DNA of 64,000 nucleotides. Origin: Rallus limicola (lineage: Eukaryota > Chordata > Aves > Gruiformes > Rallidae). Below the pieces are notes generated by a model. The model was not told the DNA's origin, searched no databases, and saw only the letters and a list, made by a program, of their open reading frames with translations. The first letter of the stretch is position 1. Each line of letters opens with the position of its first letter. The translations under genes were made by a program, and so were the position numbers. Shown in pieces: positions 24,900 to 36,756 of the stretch. The stretch is taken from positions 53,073,762-53,137,761 of the forward strand of contig JAKCOZ010000005.1 of NCBI GenBank assembly GCA_022605955.1. The letters are read 5' to 3'.

Positions 24900-27545
24900 T
24901 GCCAGCCACCAGGGATCAGTCCTGTAATTAGCCTTAAAGAAACACTTTAGCAATCCAAGCAGAGTTCTGAAATTTTAACAAAAGACTTGAAAGAAATTAA
25001 AAACGGCATTCCAGCTCATGCAAAAAAGCACCCTGAAGTAGAAATAAGCATTAAAAAACAAAGATGAGGAATTAAGATCAAAGTTTACTGCTCCAGAAGT
25101 GCCAGCTATAACAACACAGATATCAAAGCCTAGTTTAGAAACACCCAATCTGAAAGGGAGCCCAGCTCAGGACTCATCAGATCCCCCCAAAAAAGAAACA
25201 GAATTGAACAATAGAAAAAAAAAAAAGGATAAGTTGGAATTCATATAGATATAATGGATCACAGAGTATGAGGATCCATACAGGTAAAAAATCTGGAAAA
25301 AGGTACTGCTAAAGAATTACACATATCTGACACTCTGTAAACTAGAGGGAAAAAAAGCAGCAGATAACACAGAAATGCTAATAACCCATAAAAAAAAATC
25401 TGGGATATTAGAGGCCAGACAGGAGCGTGATGTCTGTGAAACTGTGAAAACTTAGGAAGGCATCTTTAAGAGAAGTTCCAGAAGATCTGATGCTTATGTA
25501 TCACAAAGTGTTTCTATTAAGAAAACTGAAAATACTGGACATTTCAGAATGCCCAAACATCATTTCTCATCTCCTTCCAAGACAGCTAAATGTAAGATGG
25601 GAAATGAAGCTTTGCAGACAGAATATCTTATGAAAAATGCAAGGAAATTCCTGCTATTCTTTCAAGGAACATTGGATTTAAAATTCTTTCTGTCTGCATG
25701 GGAGATAGAGCCCCTACAAATACTATATTTAGAATTTCTGGTTTGGATTTGTTCAAAGTTCATATTAGTTCTTCTAAAATTGTACAGCAGTCTGTACAAT
25801 CCCAAAAAGGGGATGCAACTCTTACTAAATGTCAGATGAACATTCCGGAATCTGAGTCAAAAGTGTCACCTCTTGCAGATATGAATCTTTCTGCAACAGA
25901 TTTTGAAATTTTAAATTAAGATGGTTCTTCAGATCAAAAATCTTAGAAGTCAGGAGGGAAAACAGCAGCTCCTTAAATATCTGTGGATGACACAGACTGT
26001 ATGGTTAAAATACATAAAACCTGAAACTGAAAATTTAGAATTTCTAGCTGTGAAGTAAAAAATGTCAGAAAGTGACATTAGTTCTAAAGTGGAATCTGAA
26101 ACTTCCTAGGGGAAAAAAAAAATCATGTCCTGCTGATGAAGATATTCAAAAAACAGATACTGAATTCCCCAAAGGAGAAACTTCAGCTGAGCTGAGAAGC
26201 TCTGAAATGAGAGCTGAAGGATCATCATCATTTATGGATGGAAGAGAAGTCCATCCACATCGAAAAGCCTTCAAAGAGAAATTAAAAAGCTTGAATTCCA
26301 GGAGACAAACTTTGGAGTCTGCCTAGGAAAAGAAAAAAGGTCAGAACCTCAGATCAGCTCTTGAGAATCAGAAGCTGAGCTACTCAATCTGAAACAACAG
26401 CAGAAATTGCTGACATTTCAGTGCAAGTTCCAGCATCAGAACTTAAATTTGATTTGTCACATCCTGGAGGAGAGGGAGCTGTTGAGAGCCCTGAGGAGAA
26501 GGGAATCAAACTAAAAGAAGAACATGAAATAAATGCTACAGAAGCTGAGACCAAGAAATATCAGAGAGGTTTTTAAATGCTAAAATACAGAATACTTGCC
26601 TGGGGCTTGACATATGTGAAAGGGGATGGAAGATGGACAGGGTGGGGCAGAAAGGTGAGACTGATGTTCAAAGAAGTCTGAAAGAACCTGAGGTAGGCCT
26701 TCCCTCTGCCAAAATAAATATTGAATTCACTGTGTCCTCAGCAGAATTGTCTGAAACAGAAATAAGCAGTATAAAAATTGACAAAGCCAGCAGTTTATAA
26801 AAATGTTCCCTACATGTGTTCTGACCCTTCAAGAGCACAGACTCAAATTAGAAGATATTAGAGGTCCTCAAATTAGAAAGCTCTACTGGGTTAGACACTT
26901 TAGGAGTAGAATTTAAACAATTGTCAGGTGAAATTACTGCAGGAGGTAAACAGAAAAAAAACAGATGTTAGTCTTCCAAAGGAAGTGATGGACACTTGGA
27001 GTCAACAGGCAGTAATTAAAACAGGAAAGATTATGGCTGATATGAAAATTATAGGAGAAGAGAGGCAACAAAATTGATTAAAAAGTCCTGGTTGTAAATG
27101 GTCTACAAAAGGGATCAGAAGATGCTGCTTATGTTGCCTCTGAGTTGGAAAACATAATGGTGGAAGTTTCAGGAGTGAAAATGGATGTGAGAAGTGCTAC
27201 AGTAGATCCTAAAATAGAATTTTAAACAGAAAGTGTTGAAAAGGATGTGTCTGCAGGAGTAGAAGAACATGTAGCAGAGACAACACAAGAAAACTTATCA
27301 GCTAGCCAAACAACAGACTGTTAAAAATTTGAAGTTTCTCTCACTCATTACCTCTACCCAAGAAAAGGGTAGTCAATCAAGTATTTGTGGAGATAAAACA
27401 TCAGGATTGTCAATCCTGACTGACAATCTTAAAGGAAATAAAATAATAATCTACCTGTACAGAAAAAAATCTGTTCTTGATTTTCTAGGAACTGAAAATG
27501 AAACAAAACCTAAACCTGACATAAACAAATTGTTGTTACAGCATT
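24900..27545 (+). pseudogene. Decayed AHNAK-family-like giant-exon coding sequence
   Basis: About 2.6 kb of plus-strand sequence is a patchwork of open segments rich in Lys, Glu, Ser, Pro and Val, interrupted by frameshifts and stops. Clear segments are 24900-25064, 25082-25216, 25498-25640, 25648-25916, 26126-26323, 26370-26571, 26651-26797, 26964-27076 and 27118-27320 (one TAA near 27223). Motifs resemble the repeats of AHNAK/AHNAK2, large cytoplasmic scaffold proteins encoded mostly by one giant exon: HPEVEISI (25029-25052), KFTAPEVP (25082-25105), FRMPK (25543-25557), FRISGLDL (25728-25751), ADISVQVP (26409-26432) and DVSLPK (26964-26981). There is no intact start or single reading frame. 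The upstream edge matches a splice acceptor and I see no poly(A) tail, which favours a dead exon over a processed copy. The AHNAK assignment rests on remembered motif style. A related repeat-rich scaffold such as periaxin is possible. That it is former coding sequence is more certain than its family. Confidence 0.6.
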
Positions 27546-28059
27546 GATCACATAAATTCTCAAGTATATGAATGTGCTATAGTATGCACTAATAACTATA
27601 TTGACCTGTTCATAACCTACCAAAAGGAAACACCACTATTATCTTCTGAAATGTCCATGCAGTGACAACACCATTTCTAGATATGGTGGGAAAGGTTACA
27701 AGCAGATTTGAGACTTTTCAACCATTACAAATCTGAGTTTTATGGATGTACATGTGCAGACATTACTCTTTTGCATCCTGTATTGTCTTTCCCCATGTTC
27801 TAGTTAATACAGGGAAAGCAGACAAAGCAAGATGTTTAAAACTGGCTTGTACATGAAGTGTATTCGGTTGTCTGAGCATCTCTAACTGGAGGCATTCCCC
27901 ATTCCTACCTCTTTGAGGTAGGGCCAAAGATTTTAGTACAAACAGCTGGCAGCCTACATTCCTCACATTCTTTCTGGAGATGCTCTTTGCCTCAGCAATA
28001 AGGATGTACCTTTTCTTTGGATCATGCAACATTTTTCTAAATTTTTTCTCTCTTTACAG

Positions 28060-28170
28060 GCCATTGTTCAATAGACCCAAAATGTCCATGTCAGGCAGTA
28101 ACAGCATACACCAGATCTGAAGAAAAGAATCATGATCAAACCCACAAAACAGAGGTCAGGCAAATATAAG
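28060..28170 (+). other. Weak candidate exon with both splice sites
   Basis: A pyrimidine tract ending TTTACAG (AG at 28058-28059) precedes 111 bases that end at AAG followed by GTATGT, a good donor. One frame stays open for 36 codons, to a TAA just before the donor. This could be an exon of a non-coding RNA or another relic of the AHNAK-like locus. Chance cannot be excluded. Confidence 0.2.
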
Positions 28171-31100
28171 GTATGTAACATGGGACATCCCATTCTAGCA
28201 GCAGTTCAGGCCTCGTTGCAAGACAGCCTCCATGTGAAGCTTGCTCAGAAACTCTGCCCCACCAAGCAACTTATTCAGCACTTGCAAATTTGAGAAGTTT
28301 TCTTATTATCCATATTGCTGCAAAATTTACCCTTCAGTTTTTTTGCTGATGACAGTGAAAATGCAGCTTCAAGTGGCATCTAAAGGAACACATACAAGGA
28401 AAATATTTCTGTTGGTTAACTCATCATTTCTTGGGGTAGGGAAGGAAGAAACTCAAATTACTTTGGCCTGCAAATTAACACCGCGGCTCAAACGCCACAT
28501 CCTTAGCCTGTCCCTGGCATTATCAGCCTCTGTGGGGACTGGAAAGGTTCACAAAGCCTGCCCTGCTCCCCCAGCTCTCCTGCTTCCTAGGAAAGATAAT
28601 TCATGTTGGAAGGGAAGAGCCATTTCTAAGCCCAGCTGCTTCATGTGATTATGCAGCTTCAGCCATTACCTGCCTCTCATTTGAAGTTCATTTTAAAGAG
28701 ACTAATATTAGAATGCTTAATGTCAACATGAGCAGGGACCTGTCTAGGTGGTGGTCTAATTTCCACTCCCATTGCCCACAGCACAGCTGATAGAAGTCTT
28801 TCCCCTGAAAATAATGGGAAGATCTGTGTTAGTCCTACCTCTATGTGGGGAAGAAAAGCCCCAACACCCATTAATGTCACTAGAAATTGTTAGAGGTCAC
28901 AGTAGTCACTATCACTGTAGTAAACAGGAGCATTGCTACTGCTCTTGCAGCAATAAATATTAATGTTTGTAATGCCACAGGTTGTGTGGTTTGTGAATTT
29001 TAATGTGCCCAGCAGAGCTCCCTAAAGGTGAAATACGCTGCAGAATCCATAACAATCTAAAGCCTTTTCTTTCTGGCAATTTAGAAAAACAATCTTGCTC
29101 TGCTGCTGTAGCTGTTGGTTTTCAAGGCTTTCATTACCTACAGAGAAATCATGTTTGACACAATACTGTAGTTATTGAGAACACCGGTTATATTACACAG
29201 CACACCTAATATGTCAAACTCCATGTATCCCTGGATGCAGACAAGATAATTTCTTAATCTTTTTCTGAGTCATGCTGGACAGCTACATCACAGGTAGAGA
29301 CCACCAGAATTACAGTGGACAGGGCAAAAATATAATAAAATAGAAATTGTTTATATATCAAACAGTAATTTATTTATTTTTTTTTTCTGTGGGTAGTTTA
29401 TTCTGTGACTTTAGCACTGTAATATCATCTGTTGAACCAGCTGGTACCTGCTGTTGGTAGTGACAGGATGCTGGAAAAAATAATCCTCTAGTTTTGATCC
29501 AATTTTCTCTCATTCCTAAAAGCACTCTCTACTTGGAAATAAAAATGTGCTCTGTTTTGGTCATTATTTTTGCATGTGAACCTTCTGCAGTGGTAACTGT
29601 TCTTTAGGGGAGAAGCACATTTCAAGTTATGTGATGATGTGGAAGAATATAAACATGGCAAATGTTACTCATGGTGATTTTATCCCTGATGACATCTCCA
29701 TACTTCTAAGTGCTATGACTCTTCTCCAGCTCTGTAGAAGATAGAGGAAGAGTATGTAATATAGGAAGGTATCTGCATCCGTGAGGAAATTGCCTTCATC
29801 CAAATGGTGAATTTTACTAAATAAGGTTGCTGCTGGAATGAAGGAGATTCTGTTACCTGTGCCCCAGGCTATAATTCACACGTGAATTAGTTGGGATGAG
29901 GGTGAGCATGGGTGGGAGTGATTCACAGTCTGCATGAGGAGAGTAGGACTGTCATTTTTTCCTTGAGAGACAGAGTTCCTCATCAAGAATCGCAGTGTGT
30001 GTCAAATAAATTACAGATTTATTAAGAATCCCCCTAAGAATATTCAAAATGAGATGAAAATTAATTCATTATTCATTAGTAAAACTCATTAGATGTGGAA
30101 AGTGTTTGTGGCTTGGATTAATGGGCAAAGTTATCGAAATAGCACTGGCAGTGAAGCAGTCTGCTAAATTGCTGCAGTAAGGAGATCGTCACCTGTCTGC
30201 CTGCAGTTTTCTATAGTTATCTGGAGGTAATTGCATCCCAGCTGCTTTGAGGTCTTTGCTGATATCTTGTGTTTTAAATGGTCTGTAAGGTAGTTTTCTT
30301 CCAAGAACAAAGTCTCCTTTCTGCTTTACCAGTCATGTGCTCACACGAAGCAGAAGCATCTGATGCTGGTTAATATTTAAGAGCTCAGGGCTTTGTTTTG
30401 TGCAGAGTTTGTAAGTGAGCAAGGCAGCTCCTCCTTGCTGAGACTTTTATGCTGCTTAAGGCACCTCCTGTGGTGCTAGAAGCATCTGTTGTCTGGTTTT
30501 AATGATATTCTTTGTAACACCCATGTACATGTCCATATGCCTAGGGCCCTTCTCTCTCCCTTGTCCCCACTGTCACTGCGTCCTACCCCTTGCTAAAGTG
30601 GTATTGTCTGATTGTCGAAGCTAAACTAGCCTAAGCATGCTGAGACAGGATCTGTCGCTCCAACGTCCCGTTGCAGGAGTTTGGGTGATCACCACTTGGC
30701 ATTTGTTGCCCACCATAGGTTCAGGGTCTTCTCTCTTTCCTTTTTTTTTTTTTTTATTTTTTTTTAGTGAAAAGTGTCTGATGTTTCACCATCTGTGCCA
30801 ATTTTCGTAGTTTTCCACTGCTGGAACTACTGGAGATTTGCCAGTCCTATAGCAAAGTCCTATTTTTCCCATCGAGCAAAATGGCTTATCCTTTTCTTCC
30901 AAAATAAAAGGAGAAAAATGTTTCAATTTTCAGGAAGCCTTGGAAACTCTCCCCTTACCCCTTGTTATTTGCCAGTGGAGAGAGATTATTTTAGCCCAGC
31001 ACTAGTTCGTTTGGATTTCCAGCCCCTGAATTTCTAGGAATTTGTCATTGCATTTGTGCTGCCGTTCTGGTCTTCTTGGTGTCTTGACTTTCCCTCAGGG

Positions 31101-34100
31101 TTTAATAAAACTTACAGCTTAATATTTTCTCAACTTCTTACATGCCCTTAACAATCACTTTTAAGGAATAAGGATATAATAATAATTTTCAATTCTACTC
31201 TGTTCCTTTTATATCCTTCCAGCAGTAAATGGATATGGTCTTGTAAGAATGTTTTTATGGAGTTGGTAAGTTTATTGAAACCTATTTTGACTCAGAAGTA
31301 GGATATCCTTTGCAGGATATGCTTCTCCCAGGCTGTGTGAGTGCTTGCTGTCTCTTAGGCTTAGATTCTGCAAGCATTTATGCATGTTTAATTTTACAAA
31401 TTAATTTCACTGGGACTGTCCCTGCGTAAGATTTTGAGGAATCAAAGCATTAACCAGCTTTCTGATACTCTGTCCTTCCTTTCATGGCAAATCCTCTCTA
31501 CTATGAGGTGATCTAGTAATGTCATTAATGAGATACCCTGTTTAAAGTGTGCTACAGGACAGACATCTGAAGAGATGCTGCCTTGTGTTTCCCGAGGAGC
31601 AGAGGTTGGCCTGTTTGCTCTCTAGGTGACCACCTAGGAACACGAGGCTTCATGGTGTGCTCCTGTGGTCCAGAGTTACTGGTCAATAAATTACAGAAGT
31701 AGAATTTTGTCAGGGGTCTGCCATGGGAAGTTCCTGCTCAGTGCATGATACTTGGCAGACGTGGTGTGCAACAGAGGCATGAAGCTGATTCTTGGCATAA
31801 AGATAGGAATTTGGATCTGCAGGATGTGAAGTCTTCCTGGAGCTGAAATCATGCATGAGTGAAGATAGGGCTCTCTGTCAGGACCTAAGGAAACATCTTG
31901 CACAAGACTGTGAGAATTCTGTAGAGAGTTGCAAGGAATGAATCAGAAGAGGTGAACAGGTTGTGGTGAGGAAGGGCTTGTAAAACCTGCACTTGAAAGC
32001 TGGCACAGGATGACACATGGAGCATGCACAAGGATTCATCTCTCTCTACTGAAACTGAATTCAAGAGAGAGGCCAGAGCAGGCTGTGGACAGATGAGTCC
32101 CCGTTCTTTTTAGCGCAAAGACAAACCGTGATCCAGTGATCTTCCCTGGGAGAGCTGAAAGGTAATTATTCCCCTAATTACATATGTGAAGGGATCCTAC
32201 TTCTTTTGTGGTTTACTACAGCAGTGACAACCAAGTTCCTTGATCACTTGGAAGGAGTTAGTTAAACCCTTCATCCTTCAAAGATGGGAACAATGAGTGA
32301 TGAATCTGGCCCATGTGCCTGTCATCTTCTGGCCTTGAGATAACTATATCTGCTTGCCTTAATTTTTTTTCCCTTTTCCCCTTATCCTTTTTAGGAGAGG
32401 AGTTCATGATAAGGCAGAGGAGAAAGAAAATATGTTCATACTTTCCATACACAGACCTCCAAACATGGGTTTGGAACAAGTTAAGCGCTGTCTGTACAGT
32501 AAAAATAGTGTTTGGATTTCTTCCTCATTACTTTGCAAGCTATGACCGTGCAGACATGCACAGCTATTGCAACCTCAGTATCACAGTGGATACTTTAAAG
32601 ATGAAAATAGTACTTTCTTAATTAAATCAATCATGAAAATATGGCATTTTCTGGGGATGCTTTCAGCCATCCCTCGGCACTAAAATCCTGAATTCAGCAA
32701 GTTTTTTCAAATGTGCAATTAATTCTGTTTCTTCTTTGGGCACTGTATGAAGTGGGTTCTTCGCTTTTGCAGCACGCGAGTAGTCTTGTCTCATTAATTT
32801 TTAGCCCACTTCTACTTCACATGCACACAAAACAAAGAGCCATAGAAAAGTGATGAATAGCTTGCCTTCTCAGAGCACATCCCTCCAGTTTCTGGAGCTG
32901 TTCGTTTCTGTAGCAGTGATAGATTTTGAGCTCCTGCTTTCTATGTTAGAAGTAGGATTATTATTATGGGAAAATGACAGTAACTGATGAATAGGTAACT
33001 TTATCAAGATTGTTTCCATCATGCTGCTATGATGAAGAATAATCTGTAATTAGAAAGCTGTGCTGAAGTTTTTAGTCTGGAATCATTCCATATACACTCT
33101 GACAGGCAGGCTTATTAATGTCTCAATTTCAGGTTTGTGATTGCCCCTTGCTTAATCCATCCCACACTGAGCAGTAGTTAGTCTGATCATTTTTTTTCTG
33201 TTCTTGTCACTTAGGAGATGACCAAAGAAAGATGGGAGTCTGAATTCAGTAAACTTCAGAACCCTATTAAAGTCCTTTATGTCTATTTAGGTACATTTTG
33301 GAACCCCTCTTGGGTTCCAAAATTAATTTTTTATTATTTTTGATATTTTTTAATTTTTTTTTTCCAATTTTAGAAGTGCTTGCAAATTGATGAGTATTGT
33401 AAAAAAATTGGTTAAAATTTACTGTCTATTGCAGGTTTCATGTCAGCAGGACCAGTGAAAGATCTAAAAGTATTTTAGTATCTAAACTTTCACCATCAGC
33501 TATCCCCCATAGAGACTTCAAATTTCCTCAGGTTATTATTTGAGGCTGTTTGCAAGATTAGGAAAACAACACTATTGCTTGGCTTACATGCAAGTTCTCT
33601 AAAATCTTTCTTTCTTAAACAGTGGAATGTTGAAATGTGTTTCCCCAATAGATACTGGTGTAGAGCTCTGGTGAAGGCCACAGCAGTGCTGGGAAGCAAA
33701 ATCTCTCTGTAACTCCCACTTGCTCATCCGCTTTTTTGACATGGGCTCCTGGCAATCCTGATGGGTGCCAGGTTCCTCTTCTGCAGCTTGCTTCCTTGTG
33801 GGAGATGTGCTGCTCCCTTTCCGCTCTCCAACAGTAGATGGGGATGCTCTATTGGCAGAACAGATCCTCTCTGCTTCCTCAAAATGCGATGAAGAATTAA
33901 TTGTACAGTTATTTAGACTTCAGACAAAACCATCCTGAAGACTCAAGTATCATCCCAGCTTATCTGAGTTCTGCTGTGTGTGTACTTTGAGGCAGAAACA
34001 TGACCAGTTAGAAATAACAGCCTGAAGGAACCAACCCTTGCATTTCTGCCCCTCCCCCCTGATATAGCTCTGATTGAAGTGATTGTGTGGTGAATAGTGA

Positions 34101-36006
34101 CTGCCACAGCTGGCTACTGGCTAGAGGAATCAGGAAGCTGCACTTCTCCCAGGGACTGTCACCATGTGTGTTTCAAGGCCACCCTTCAAGTTTGTTACAG
34201 TGATTGCTGCCTTGCTGCTGGATGTCCTGGAGGATGCGGTGACCGGCATCACAGTCCTTTTCCCACATTAGACACAATGAACTCATACTGGGGGTGACAG
34301 GCAGTGCAGGATCATGATTACAGGGAGAGGCACAGTTTAAATGGTCAAAAGTGGTAGGGAATTGAGGATGTGCATGTGACTAGGGAGAGTATTGACCTAT
34401 GTAACTGCTGTTTGCACACTAAGCTAAAAGAAAGTGTTTCTGGTGAAGTTGGTGCAGATGCTGACAGGATCATGGCTTTGAGAACATCTATAGCTCTGAA
34501 GAACAGGTTAGTCTTGCAATATCCAGCCTGTTCATCAAGCAGAACTGGATATTGATAGATTCGAGATTGCCTTCTGTGTTGGGGTTTGCCCCAGCTCCCC
34601 AGCCCTGTGCTTCTCACTTGCACTTCCCATACGCTGAAGCCTGACCCCCCACACCAGAACAGTGGGGTGTTTGGCCTTTGCTGATAAAGTCACTTATCTT
34701 CTTGTGACTTGCTGTGCAGAGCAATAAGGGTTTCAAGCAGTCAGGGCTTCTGGTTTCTGGAAAATAAGCTAACAAACGCCACTTTGCAAGAGTACCATTT
34801 CCTCTTACTATTTTTGGAAGTGTTTCTTTTAGAGCCCTGAAATTAATCTCAGGAATGCCAAGCAACACTTTAAAGAAGGGGGAGGGGATGATGGGGTCTG
34901 GGGAGGAGGAAACTCGAGGAGAGCTTATGTCACCAAGTTTTCTTCATATAATTGGATTTATTCTTTAATCACAAAAAAAGAGTCATCTGTTTCTGAAATA
35001 ACTGTCATTACAGTACACACTCCTCTCTTCTGATTTCTGCCATTTTTGGCAAATAATGCATTCAGTAGAAAGACCCTTGCAGAGTTATTAATCATGTTTG
35101 GCAGCCAGGCTGCACTAATCTACTGTCTGGAAGCACAGAAAAGTACTAACTTCTGTGTTTTGATATGCAGTGATTAAAGGCTCTTGATGCCTTTCTTGAT
35201 GCAATGAGAACTGCAGGGAAAAATGGATGACCATGAAAAAAGCAGAAGTCCTCAGCCATTTCCTCCCATCCTCAGCCCTAGTCTGTACTGCGCTGGGACA
35301 ACAAATGGGGACAAATATAAACAGGTTTGGGGCATACTGTTGGTAGCAAAGGACTGGGGAGGCGATTGCTGTGATGGCGTAATGTAGCTTTTGCATAGCA
35401 GATGGATGGGAAGGCACCTTGCCTAAGGGACCTAGTGATTTAGGAATGGGGAAGGATTCAGAACTTCTCTTGCCTGATTCCCACTAGGAATTTTGGAACA
35501 AGGCTCTCAGTTGATGGAGGATAACTTGATGGTAAAGGGATCAAAGCATCTTTCTTTCTCTCTAGCCCAGTGGGAACACCCTCCACCTGTAATACATCAA
35601 ACATGGAAGAGTGGTGTCAGGAATTCAGCTCTTGCAGCAGAAGCAGACTGCCTGTGTGTGCCTTAGACCATGAATCAGATCTTCACAAATACTGGGCTAA
35701 CAATTCATCTACAAATAATGTAGTTCAGGCTATGAAAACCTTCAAGCTTCAGCTGTACTGAAGCTTGTAATGGCATACACTACCTCTCTTGTATTTAACA
35801 AAGGGTTCCTATCCATATAGCGAGGAGAAGCTGACTGACAGCTCTGGAAAGACCTGCAGTGTCTCAAATCTGGTTGCAGATTTTTGGTGTAATTCTATTG
35901 TCCCTGTGTGCTTGGAATAGAAGACAGACCTGTGATTACAAAAGCTCAGATTGCTTGTGCTGGACAGAGCTGTGGTGATTTTTTACTTCATTGATGGCCA
36001 GCACAT

Positions 36007-36050
36007 AGATGCTGTGTCAGTTGTATGGAGATGCTGTGTCAGTTGTATGG
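36007..36050. repeat. 22-bp perfect tandem duplication
   Basis: The 22-base unit starting AGATGCTGTGTCAGTTG occurs twice without a mismatch (36007-36028 and 36029-36050). This points to a recent slippage event. Confidence 0.92.
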
Positions 36051-36644
36051 AGCAGTACAGTGGTACAAGATGTTCTCGGGCAGGAATAGTATGATCCATC
36101 CTTCAGCTCTATTATTTTCTGTCAGTCCTTTTTTATTCATACACAGTGTCGCAGTTCTGTTATAAACTTCCTGAGCAAGTGGATTTTAAAGGAAGGTTTT
36201 GGTTTGCCAAATAATTGAAATGAAAGCTAATGGTGTGTATCACGTCTTGTTCAGTGGAAAAAGTGGTTTAGGTAAAGGTACTTCTGACTGAGAGTGTTTG
36301 GCTTCTTACCAATGATAAAGAGTTTCCTAAAGAGTGTTGGCAATTTGTTCAAGGTCTGCCTAGTCCATTTCCAAGAGAGTTAATGCACTTCTTTTTTTAA
36401 AAATTCACAAGTTACTATGAAAGCAATAAGTCAATGTGAGCCTCTTATTTTACCTCACAAAGAGAAGCTGAGAGTTTTGGGAAAACCAGTAAGCATGGTT
36501 GGTCTGTCACAGAAGAAATACCTCTTCTTTCTCCTGGCTGAGAATTTATGGATGCTAAAGCTCATCTTCCATTATTCTAGAACTATTTTAATTGTATTGG
36601 TTTCAGATGGGAGCAAGAACTTGCTGAAATAACAGAGAGTATCT

Positions 36645-36756
36645 GAACATGGCAACCTGCTTGAGCTGACCCTGCTTGAGCAAGGGAATTGGATGAGATG
36701 GTCTCCTTAGGTGCCTTCCAGCCTCATCCTTCTGTGGTCCTTTGGTTCTGCAATAG
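36645..36756 (+). mobile_element. Degenerate CR1 3' tail
   Basis: The CR1 3'UTR order is visible: CCTGCTTGAGCAAGGG, ATTGGATGAGATGGTCTCC, GGTGCCTTCCAGCCTCA, then TTCTGTGGTCCTTTGGTTCTG as a decayed octamer tail. It is older than the copies near 42-47 kb. Confidence 0.75.

Larger units (their letters stand above)
27546..36640. other. Non-coding interval
   Basis: I can support no complete gene here. A weak candidate exon is listed separately at 28060-28170. The 135-residue frame at 28241-28648 has no recognisable domain. Stretches 30000-30190 and 32960-33150 look like conserved non-coding sequence (AT-rich, TAAT-type motifs, low repeat content), which is a guess from appearance only. A T-rich run lies at 30741-30765. 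Confidence 0.4.

Noticed and set aside
28241..28648. 135-residue plus-strand frame as a gene
   Set aside because: No domain, low-complexity leucine-rich end, no promoter or splice evidence.
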